64,000 bases of DNA. Origin: Haematococcus lacustris. Taxonomy: Eukaryota; Chlorophyta; Chlorophyceae; Chlamydomonadales; Haematococcaceae. The DNA lies in NCBI GenBank assembly GCA_030144725.1, contig JASKMD010000011.1, positions 6,840,812 through 6,904,811 of the forward strand, read 5' to 3'. Position 1 is the first letter of the stretch. Every line of letters begins with the position of its first letter. Made by a program: the position numbers and the translations under genes. Of this stretch, positions 32,301 through 40,700 are shown piece by piece. The notes beneath the pieces are model-generated. The model was not told the origin of the DNA. It saw only the letters and a program-made list of their open reading frames with translations, and made no database searches.

Positions 32301-33378
32301 TGGATACCGTTGGGAAGTCATGCACATGGACTTTATAACTAAGCTACCGTCCGGATCACATGGATATGATTCCATTTGTGTATTCGTTGACAGGCTCTCT
32401 AAGATGGTACATCTAGTGCCCTGCAAGGAGAGCATGGACGCTCCCGAGTTTGCACAACTCTTCATTGATAAGGTATTTGTCCATCATGGACTACCCTCTG
32501 AAGTTGTGAGTGACCGGGGCTCCCTTTTCGTGAGCAAGTTCTGGCAAGCTGTATGCAAGCTAATGGGCATGAAGCACTCACTCACATCCAGCTATCACCC
32601 CCAGTCAAATGGGCAGGTTGAGCGGTACAACAAAGTGTTGGAGGAAATGCTTAGGCATTATATCTCCCCCACTCAACGAGACTGGCCTAAACACCTCTCG
32701 TTTGCCGAGTTTGCAATTAATAACTCATGGCAAGAAAGTATTAAGTCTACACCTTTCCTGGTTAACTATGGACAGTCCCCAGTGACACCGGTGACCCATG
32801 AGTTACCTCGGTTGCCACCTCCTATGGCTCAGTTCTTCTCTGAGGGCTGGGAAAAGGGTGTTCAAGAGGCCAGACGTTGTATGAAACTGGCACAGAGCCG
32901 TCAGGCCAATGGTGCTAATCCACACAGGAAATCCTCGGACAGTGTGTTCCAAGTGGGTGACCGTGTGCTGCTCAGCACCATGAACCTGCGTAACATGGTG
33001 GGCAAAGCCAGGAAGCTGCTGCCACGGTATGTGGGGCCTTTCAGGATTGAAGCTCATGTGGGCGAGGACGCTGTAAAGCTGACACTGCCATCAGCCATGT
33101 CTAGGATTCATCCTGTGTTCCATGTGTCATTGCTAAGACCCTATGAGGGCAACTTTGGTCGTCTACCCCCCACTGAGTTGGGCTGGCTAGATGATTCCCC
33201 ACAGTATGAAGTAGAACGCATTGTGAGCCACCGACATGTGCGTGCAGGTAAAGCAAAGGAGTTCCTTGTCAAGTGGAAGGGCTACGAAGACTCTGACAAC
33301 ACTTGGGAGCCTGCCAGCAATCTAGCAAATGCCCCTGACTGCGTGAACTTGTATAAGGCTCAGCATGGCTTGCTGTGA
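29320..33378 (+). CDS. pol: Gypsy2 Pol, in the Gag frame after a UAG codon
   Basis: The frame is open from the codon after UAG to TGA at 33378, about 1352 residues, with no good ATG near its start. This fits expression as a Gag-Pol readthrough product. The order is: protease with an atypical site ADGGA where D-S/T-G-A is usual; RT (RIDDLFDQLAGKT, DLQAGYHQIRI, FGLTNAPATFQ, YLDDILVMSK); RNase H (HCDASLEGIGAVL); integrase (GHVGITKTLERV, CDACQRNK, MDFITKLP, VSDRG, YHPQSNGQVERYN); and a C-terminal chromodomain (FLVKWKGYEDSDNTWEP). Apart from the protease residue and the insertions in gag, the enzyme domains look intact. Confidence 0.93.
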   Translation, partial: GVAQPGRCCSCAAVATTAEPDQLSAACNCVSVACTQPEKQTDALCVSLPANNKPRPQGPAMSAVNNCKCAVPVSKSKPEQTAMLAAGCAGFCCEAADPCLSHVVSCKTALCCPMLPSQVILGVAGQDNKVRFQFTGTIDSHVCHMLADGGADASFISASYVQLHGIPLYTYPVSLTFDVANNQPVICEHYVKVQLHIDSFSCMCLLTVMPDLVHAYDVLLGADWLFVQGALIDYVDQTLTLRTAQGNTTLHPHTGDMSAAGQCVANRPPGSTHSLPRPPAAVLAAVSKANPKAFVTAKQAARWLRKGGSAMVAMVSLEDLTLPADVSPVHRQHLQALLDEYSDVFEPITGLPPERAVGHSIPLQPDAKPPARPSYRMSKPEHDELRRQITDLLAKGLIEPSSSPFAAPVLFVQKKSGELRMCIDYRQLNKITIRDQYPLPRIDDLFDQLAGKTVFSSLDLQAGYHQIRIPAEDVPKTAFRTPEGHYQFKVLCFGLTNAPATFQRVMNEAFAEVINNCALVYLDDILVMSKDSEEHLVHLRRVFDLLRKNKFYAKLSKCEFMKRTLMFLGHIISAQGISVDPCKVTAISNWPVPTSLKTLQSFLGAANYVRKFVHNFSTIAAPLTNLTGPKKDSFPWKSWPQAELDAFNALKQAIANVPMLKLPDHSKPFQVHCDASLEGIGAVLMQDGYPLAYYSRKLIPAEVNYTTGEQELLALVSACQQWRCYLEGVPFTLYTDHRPLISLPTQNILSRRQTRWMEFMARFSYTIEYLPGISNPADPLSRIPAATVQTCKGPGADNVKSILVMTRSKRRSQEGEETGAEARKTSAGDAAAPPTQPPPGQGDGAAVRPPTKRVTWAADVPADGEPSAPKPPGPLSNLHEWLVRAYAADSNFTKRRKTKNYYLDDNGLWRHNKRRTVIVPRDKQLREHILHEMHDAKYAGHVGITKTLERVMRVFWWKHLRTDVRHYVTTCDACQRNKSVTAKPWGFLHPLSIPGYRWEVMHMDFITKLPSGSHGYDSICVFVDRLSKMVHLVPCKESMDAPEFAQLFIDKVFVHHGLPSEVVSDRGSLFVSKFWQAVCKLMGMKHSLTSSYHPQSNGQVERYNKVLEEMLRHYISPTQRDWPKHLSFAEFAINNSWQESIKSTPFLVNYGQSPVTPVTHELPRLPPPMAQFFSEGWEKGVQEARRCMKLAQSRQANGANPHRKSSDSVFQVGDRVLLSTMNLRNMVGKARKLLPRYVGPFRIEAHVGEDAVKLTLPSAMSRIHPVFHVSLLRPYEGNFGRLPPTELGWLDDSPQYEVERIVSHRHVRAGKAKEFLVKWKGYEDSDNTWEPASNLANAPDCVNLYKAQHGLL

Positions 33379-33649
33379 TTCAAATGTGGGACATGGGCTC
33401 CACGTAGTCTTGCTGGTTGCTTTTGCTGCATGCTATGTGCCTTGGTGTACTATGAGTTCAGTTGCTCATGTGAGCCTGGCTAGTCTGGTTCCCAGCGTCC
33501 ATTGGCTCTGTGAGTCTGGGCTGGAAGGGTCCATGGTGACCATGTTCTCCTGAGAGCGACCTGCATCCGGATGGGCAGGAGTTCTCAAATAGTGGTCATA
33601 GTACTGCGAGTCCATGCCATGATGGCCTATGGGCGGAACGGCCATCCCT

Positions 33650-33664
33650 TAGGAGAGGGAGGAA
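33650..33664 (+). other. Gypsy2 polypurine tract
   Basis: AGGAGAGGGAGGAA directly precedes the 3' LTR. Confidence 0.65.
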
Positions 33665-33901
33665 TGTAGCGTTCCGATTCTGCACTAAGCAGTCGGCCGC
33701 TAGTGTCACTGACGAAGTGTGATACAGGCAGGTTAAATGGTGGGCTGTATTGCCTGCCCACCATTCGGGTTCAATCCCCGGGGGCCGTTCTATGTCCTGG
33801 CCTGGTTACGCTGAGACAGTCTGACACCTGTAACAGCTTCTAGCGTTGCATGGCGCTCACACGTTGAAAAGATTTAAGGCGCGCTCTTCCTGAACGCTAC
33901 A
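33665..33901 (+). repeat. Gypsy2 3' LTR
   Basis: 237 bp, with one base different from the 5' copy. Confidence 0.93.
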
Positions 33902-33906
33902 CAGAG

Positions 33907-35755
33907 CAGCCACAGTTTGACTATGAGGCAGAGCTTGCCTTGGTAGCACAATTCCAAGAGCAGTTCCATGAGCTGGATCAGGCATTGACTTCCTTGCAAC
34001 CACATCCAGACCCACCAGCACAGCCTGCCAGGACCCCACGGAGGCTGTTCAACCGGTTTGCTTTGCTTGACCTGGAGTCTGGGGTGCAACAGGAGCAGGA
34101 GGTGATTGAAGTGCAAGTGCTGCCTTCGGCACGCAGCCAAAAGCGCCGCCGCTTGCTGCTGGCCACACCTCCAGGCCACCCCACCCTCCCCACTCTCCCC
34201 ACCCTCCCCATCCTCCCCACCCTCCCCACCCTCCCCACCCTCCCCACTCTCCCCACCCTCCCCACCCTCCCCACCCTCCCCACCCTCCCCACCCTCCCTC
34301 CCCACCCTCCCCACCCCACCCTCCCTCCCCACCCTCCCCACCCCACCCTCCCTGCAGCAGCCCACCCCACCCTCCTTGCAGCAGCCCACCCCACCCTCCT
34401 TGCAGCAGCCCTACAGCCCTGCAGCCTTGGAGCAGTCATGCAGCAGGTGCAGCCAATATTGTTGCCTGTCAGGGGCTCTCAAAAGCGACAGCGTACACAA
34501 CCTCCCTCTACAGCTACACCTGACCTCACCCCCACAACAGCCGCCACCATCAGCCCCGCAGCCACATCCCACTCAGTGGTGTTGCGTTACATGGGCAATG
34601 TGGCCCGTGTCCTTCAGCAAGTGTGTTGGACTGACAGGGCTGCCGTCATTAGCCTGCTCCATAAGCAAGGCATCATTGAGCAACCAACAGTGCTCAGCTC
34701 GCACATCTTAGGTGCCATGGTTCTAGAGCGCCTGAAGATCCTAAACAAGACCGGTACTTGTGGCAAGGCTGGAGGGCAGCGCCTGTCTGACCTGCAGGCA
34801 AAAGCTAACCTAGCTCGCTTGTGGTTTATGTCTCGCGTGGTTTATGTCTCGCGTGGTTTATGTCTTGACAGATGGCAATGATCAGAGCGCACCAGCCACA
34901 CAGGCCGCATTGTATCAGGTGATTGCCCACTTAAAGCACAACGTAGGCATGGACTTGCAGGAGTTGTTCATGTGGTCTGATGGTTGTGCAGGGCAGTTCA
35001 AAGGTACCCCAGCATTGCAACAACATCGTCGCATGGCACTGAACTTGTCTGTGCCATTGTGGTGGTCGTATGGTGCCACCTCCCACTTCAAGGGCAGGCA
35101 TGACTCAGAGGGTGGAGTCTTAAAGCATAAGCTCAGGGATATGGTCCTGGCAGATCATGATGGCTTGGCCACGTGCAGGGCTCAACAGCTGACAGCTGCT
35201 TTCAATAATAAGCACACAGAGCCTGCATCCCAAGTTGGTGCATGCAAGGCCCACCGGGACAGGGCAAAAGTGATGAGGAGGGAGTGCTTGGTGTTGGATG
35301 AGGGGTTGGTGAAGGAGTGCTACAAGCAAGATGAGGATGCTGACAGCTTCAAGGGTACAGTGCAAGGGTCTCGTGCACAACACAGCATGTATTTTCCTGC
35401 TAATACCGAGGGTGAGCTCATGTGGTCAATGACAGCATGTGCTTGTGGTGCACGCATGAGCAACCCCCCTCAGCCGTGTGGTGCACAATGCCGTGGTTCG
35501 ATGCCTCTTGAGCCAATGCCCATGCTGCTAGACAAGGAAGCTGCTAGGCAAGCTGCTTTGAATGCAGAGTGTATTAAGCTCATGCTCTGGGACACCCCTG
35601 GTATGCCTCAATTTGATACACTGAACAAGGACCTATTGAAAGCATGGTGCAAGCACAATAACATCAGAGGGGTTTCAAGTAAATCAAAGAATGAGTTGCG
35701 TGACATGTGCCTGCTGAAGTTGAGGAAGAAGGTTGAGGCACCACGGCACATGTAA
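33907..35755 (+). pseudogene. Element A transposase-like protein, main part (frameshifted by a 16-bp duplication)
   Basis: The reading continues from the exon before Gypsy2. It has a Gln-rich start, a basic stretch (RSQKRRR), a low-complexity PTL repeat (34180-34393), then a conserved part. Three tandem copies of GTGGTTTATGTCTCGC at 34821-34866 throw the frame. With one copy fewer, WFMSRVVYVLTDGND reads on to the stop at 35755. The second part has SDGCAGQFKG, WWSYGATSHFKGRHDSEGG, a CxC/CxxxC cluster (ACACGARM, CGAQC) and a SAP-like C-terminus (LNKDLLKAWCKHNNIRG). The SDGC..QFK and HFK..D..GG blocks recall acidic catalytic motifs of uncharacterised eukaryotic transposases. Catalysis is inferred. 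A homologous fragment lies in element B. Confidence 0.75.
34180..34393 (+). repeat. CCCCACCCT minisatellite inside the element A coding region
   Basis: 9-bp units coding Pro-Thr-Leu run to about 34320, followed by longer units with GCAGCAGCCCACC. The minus-strand Gly-rich frames are shadows. Confidence 0.92.
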
Positions 35756-36172
35756 CACTGAAAGCCAGAGCCATCCCGAGGCATCCCGACAACATATTGC
35801 CAAGTGATGATGTAGCGCTGTCATAAGGCAGCTTACATTTACATAGAGTCATGCCGCAACGTAAGTGAGGTAAGGGGTGCCAGCTTGCTGACTTGTGCGC
35901 ATATGCACGAATTATATGCTCCATGCACTGACATGCAAGCAGGCGTACTGCACTTGTGCCGTTGGCTTACGGCGTGCGTAGAAGGACTGCCAGCCTCGCC
36001 TTATGATGTGCGTGAGTCTTTTAGGAGCGGAAAGCACAGGTCAGGTTTGGGCGGGCGCCGATCTGAGCTAGTGTTTTGCGGCTGCTGGGTGCCGGATACG
36101 CCTGTTACACCTGACTGCGTCAAAACTTTGTCGCGAGCTTCACGGAGATTCGCGCCCCAGACCGTCTCACAT
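35756..36172 (+). other. 3' subterminal region of element A
   Basis: No gene is seen between the transposase stop and the right terminal repeat. Confidence 0.5.
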
Positions 36173-36198
36173 TTGCGGGGCTAATGGCGGGGGTGACC
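36173..36198 (-). repeat. Element A right terminal inverted repeat
   Basis: On the minus strand it reads GGTCACCCCCGCCATTAGCC and on. The TSD TACT follows at 36199-36202. Confidence 0.85.
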
Positions 36199-36270
36199 TA
36201 CTAGGGAGCGTCTCATGTACGAATATGTACGAGTGTTACACGGCTTGCTACATGTTGGCGAGAGCCTTGG

Positions 36271-36420
36271 CAGTGATGGGTAACACGTGTATCGATACAG
36301 GAAATACAATAAATACACGGAAATACGTATATTATTCGTATCGATACAACGTATATTTCTGTATTATACATAATATACGTATCGGTATCGATGCAACGTA
36401 TTGCGTATTACTCATCACTG
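36271..36420. mobile_element. AT-rich MITE-like element with CAGTGATG ends
   Basis: 150 bp with 17-bp inverted ends (CAGTGATGGGTAACACG against CAGTGATGAGTAATACG). The AT-rich interior has repeated ATACGTAT and ATCGATAC. The CAGTG start is typical of hAT ends. No matching 8-bp TSD is seen, so it is old or the ends are misjudged. Confidence 0.55.
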
Positions 36421-37753
36421 ACTCTAAGTGGTGGGAAGAGATTTAATCGTTTGACTCTCGTTCAGTTTTGTGAGGCATCCAGTACTGGATGGCATTCAGT
36501 ACTGGATGGCATCTTGTACTGGAAGGTATCCAATGCTGTATCAGCTTTGGTAGGGATAGGGCTAGGACTGGGGCATTGCCTCAATACTGCATGGAGCTTT
36601 AAAAGTTTCCGCGCATGACGTCCAGGACCCTGCCCAAGATGTAATGTGCGCTTGTGATGATTTCCATACTGTCTAGTCTTTCTGATGAAGCGTGTAATGC
36701 TTACAGTAAAGTGGCCAATGATGGCTGAAGATGCGTTAGGTCAGTGTCGGCATGGTGACAATCTTACGATGGTTTGGCAGTTCCACAGCCCCTATTAACT
36801 TGCAACAAGCTCATGCTCAAGAAAACTTCACATCCCTGCATGCCATTTACATGCTCAGCAGATATATCTGGCACCCCACAAGAAGTGATAGTCATGCAGG
36901 AATGAACCGACATGCCTCCAATGCATGTAATGCAATGATGGTGATGTTGACTTATTAACCTACGTTTTGACTTAGCCATGCAAGCGACCATGTTGTGACC
37001 AGGTTAGTGTGATGCATGCCACTGGTATGTACTACTGCCCACACCCACAGTTCAGGGGCACTCCTTGCATACTGCCTGTTGTGGCTCTGCTGTCTTGTTG
37101 CCATAGTGGCCAGCTGCATGAAGGCAAAGTTATTCAACCACCACCATGAATTTTGACGTGTGGTAATGAAGAGCACCACCACCCTCCCAGCAGAGGCAGG
37201 ATCTCCTGTCAGGTGCTTGGCGTGCACTTGGTGTGTGCTCCCTGCAACCCAGGCAGCCCAGACTACCCCCAGCAGGTGCCTTAATACTGCTCACTGAGCA
37301 CAGCAGCTGTTGTCCATGGTGCCTCACTCTCCGTGGGCAGCCATGACAGGAATCAATCGACCTCCCATACTGCTCAATTCACTACACAGCATTGTGGTGC
37401 ACACAAACCCACCAGTTTGATCCAGGCAAAGTCAGCAGTAGCTCAAGGGCGAGGGTAGTGGGTATGCAACATATGGGCAGCTGATGCAGCCACAACCCTC
37501 TCAACAGCTCCTCGCTCCCTCGAACAGCTCTCAATTAGTAGTGTTGCCGCGCAAGTGCCTAGGCAGCAGTGAGCTAAGCAGCTCAGGGCTGACACACTCC
37601 AGCCAAGAAGCAAGCGGAGCAGATGGCTGCAGCTTGCAGGGCAGTCCAGCAGGCTGTGTTCCCTGGCCTTGTCTCCTGCTGCAGCAGTGCTGATGTGTGG
37701 GGGATGATGTGAGGCCATTCATTATGCTAGGTGTGAGTGATGTACTGCTCTTG
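36421..37753. other. Spacer downstream of the cyclase gene
   Basis: No gene is supported. A short repeat of GTACTGGATGGCAT lies at 36481-36520. Confidence 0.4.
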
Positions 37754-40700
37754 TCAGTTGTGCAGCCGCACTGCGTCATTCTCAAAGGCGCAGCAGACAA
37801 GGTGCACCATTTCCTGCGCAGCACACGGCAGCAACAGGGGCGCAGCTGCAGGGCCAGATGGGCTGGCAAAGCAGCAGCAGACACTAGTGCCTGCAGCCAG
37901 ACTGGCACTTCCCAGCCAACCCAGCTGTCGGCCAGGGAGCAGCATCACCCTAACCCTGACTGCCCAGTGCGGCTGTGGGCTTGGTGCCTGCACCCACCTG
38001 GACGCCCTTGAGCTGATGCGGGCCCAGGGTGGAGACGGCCAGCGGCTCCGTTTGCCAGCGCCTGCTGTCAGCGTCAAGCCCATCCTCCTCCCCGCAGCCT
38101 TGATTGGCTGGATGTTGCTCAGCCCCTCGCACCGTGCTTGCTATCGTCGCTGAAGTCACGACTGACTGGTCCGCTGGCACTGCTGGCAGGCTGGTGCCCC
38201 TCCCTCTGTGGCCCAGGGCCTGGAACACTGACGTGCCGAAGGAGCCAATGGCGCGCAAGGAGCTGTAGGCCGCCTTCAAGCCTGCTGGCAGCTCCTGCTG
38301 CTGCTCCCTGCTGCTGCTCACCACACCGCGGGCACAAGGCTGGGACTGGCTAGGCTGGTGATGCGGCTGAGCCTGCTGACCCTCCTGGTCCCGCCCACCT
38401 GCTGCTGCGACCAGGAAGATGCTGCCGGGGTCTGTGGCTAAGGTGGCGTCAGAGCTGTGTGAGTGGGACGGCGACGGCCTCATGTCCATCATGGTGGACC
38501 CAAAGGCCTGCATGTCCCTGCCTAGCACTGGCTGGGCTGGACATGGCGGCTGTGGAGGCGCCGCTGCTGCTGCTGCGTTACTTGCCACTCCGGCTGGCTG
38601 GCAGGTCCCCTGACTGCTCACCGCACCACTGGCGTCTAGGCAGGGCCCTGGGCTCGGCTCAAGCTGCTCCATTGCGGGGCTGCCACTGCCTTCTGCGCTG
38701 CTGTGACCACCATTGACCTGCTGTGTTGCGCGCTGCTGGGGAAGTCCTCTTGGTGAGGAGTTGAAGCTGCAAGGCAAGCTGCCAAGCTCAGGCTGACCTG
38801 CTGCTGCCTGGCCTGCTGCTGCCTGGCTGCCCTGTGCCAGCTCCCCAGTGGATGGCAGCAGGTCCCACTCCCTCACACCTGGAGGGGGTGCCCTGCCAGA
38901 CCCTGTCATGCTTGGCGCTGGAGAGCTCCAGGCAGGGCGCAGCGCAGAGGGCGTGCACAGCACCTCATCCTCACCCTTACACTCGTCAGGACTGTCAGGA
39001 GTGAGTAGCAGGGGAGGCCGAGGTGTGGGCGTGAGGGTGGGAGTGGCCCGCGCCGAAAGCAGCGAGGTTTGTTTGCCCTACAGGCAGAACAGCCACCCAG
39101 GTCATGGTTATGGGCAGGCAGAGGTCGCAGTGTGGTCAGCAGTGCCACCACACTCACCTGGTGTGATCCAGGTGACAAGTTGAGCAAGTCAAGCTGGGAC
39201 ATGGGTGGCAGAGTTAGTGCTGAGCGCTTGCGGGTGGGCCTCATCACAGGGCTGCCCTCCTGTAGGGTCTGACTGGGCAAGCTGAACTCTGCCGCCAGTG
39301 GCAGTCTGGCATCCTTAGCTAGTTGTGCTGCAGAGGTTGTTGCGGGGAAGTTGCCCAGGTACTTGTTGCTGGTGCTGAGGAGGAGCTGGCCCAAAGTGCT
39401 GGCAGGCTGGCTGTTGCTGCTGCCGCTGGTGATGCTGTCAAACGTCAGGCCAGCCAGCCACGCAGACTCGGTGCACCACACCTGCGCAAAGGGAGCGGTG
39501 CTAGGTGCAGGTTGCTCTGCCACAAGGAGCTAGCGAGCAGCTAGGGGGTGCTCAACCCAGGCGTCAGTGTGTGCGCTAAAGTATGATGTTCACTTGTGAG
39601 GTCTGGAAGGAGGCCGGTGGCGTAAGGGCTGGTACTGTGCAGAGGACAAGACACTCTGAGGCTTTGTCCTATGATGATGCCCTGAAGAGCTTCAGAGGCG
39701 TGCTTCAGGTTGACAAGAGACAGGACGGGCCATGCACTCTACTAGCATGCGAGGCGTGCTCAGGGGCAAAGTAGCCCATGCAAGGCCAGGCCGGGCCCTG
39801 GGAGTGAGCCGCCATCACACTCACCTGCCCAGTCTTTGCAAGGCCTGCAACACGCGATGACCTGCACCGCAGCCAGCGCAGACCAACAGCCTTGTGCAAG
39901 GCCAGAACAGCATGAATGTGTGAGCAGCTGCATTCAGAGCATGCATGGCAGTTGTCAACTAAAATTGCTGCAGTGTGTACCACTCTAGCGTAAGAGCTGG
40001 CACCCATCCCTCTACCCCCACCTGTTCATGACCCGGCCGGTGTAGGTCATGCGGGCCAGGGCAGCGTGCACACTGGCTGACACAGGCCCGTAGTCAATGC
40101 CTGCCTGCACAGGCCAGGCAGCGCCACAACAGGGTGAGCTGCAGCCAGTGGGTGCCTGGTGCTGCACTGCCTCGCCCTCCTGGCACCACACTCTGCCATC
40201 ACACCTGGCCCGCACACCAGCTGCCCTGGGTGGCCGCTTCCATGCACCAGCCGCCCCACCTTCAAGCGTAACCCCCTCAGCAGCACACGGACCAAGCGGC
40301 TTGAGTTCCCAGCTTTAGGGTCAGGAGAGGGCGAGTGCACCGCCACCACAGGGGCTGCTGTCTGACTGGTGCTGGCTGTGTCGGGGTGGAGTGCGGCTGC
40401 CGGCTTGGGCGGCACACCACCAATGAGCTTGCGGCCCCGTTTGGCCCGCCTTGCGTCCTGCAGAGCAGCTGCTGCAGCTGAGGCTGACAGGCGTGTGAGG
40501 GGTGTGGGCACCAGCATCTCCTCCCCCAGCTCATGTTCCAGCAGCTCTTGCGGCCAGTCCGCTGCCAGGCACAGCTGGATGCAGGCAAGGGCCCAGCGGA
40601 TGGCGGTGTGGGGGTGGCAGAAGGTGGCCAGGCACAGGGACTCCGCCTGCTCCACACAGTAGCCGCCGTACAGGTGCAGCTGGCGGTTCAGGATGGACAG

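Larger units (their letters stand above)
18239..33901 (+). mobile_element. Gypsy2: chromodomain Ty3/Gypsy retrotransposon inside element A
   Basis: Two 237-bp LTRs, 18239-18475 and 33665-33901, differ at one noted base (GGTTCGATC against GGTTCAATC). The TSD is CAGAG (18234-18238 and 33902-33906). After the 5' LTR comes TTGGTTTCCGCAATCG as putative primer site. GGAGAGGGAGGAA before the 3' LTR is the polypurine tract, nearly identical to that of Gypsy3. Elements D and E are both inserted in gag. Without them Gypsy2 is about 6.4 kb with an open gag-UAG-pol frame. Confidence 0.95.
17312..36198 (+). mobile_element. Element A: large DNA transposon with GGTCACC termini and 4-bp TSD
   Basis: The ends are inverted repeats of 26 bp with one mismatch (17312-17337 against 36173-36198), starting GGTCACCCCCGCCATT. 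The 4-bp TSD TACT lies at 17308-17311 and 36199-36202. It carries a spliced transposase-like gene reading rightwards. Most of its 18.9 kb is Gypsy2 (18239-33901). Without Gypsy2 the element would be about 3.2 kb. The same termini and TSD length occur in elements B and C. No named superfamily can be assigned from sequence alone. Sola, Chapaev, Ginger and Academ are superfamilies reported with about 4-bp TSDs, but the termini here match none of those known to me. Confidence 0.85.

Noticed and set aside
33874..34439. Minus-strand Gly/Val/Arg-rich frames
   Set aside because: Antisense of the CCCCACCCT minisatellite in the element A gene.
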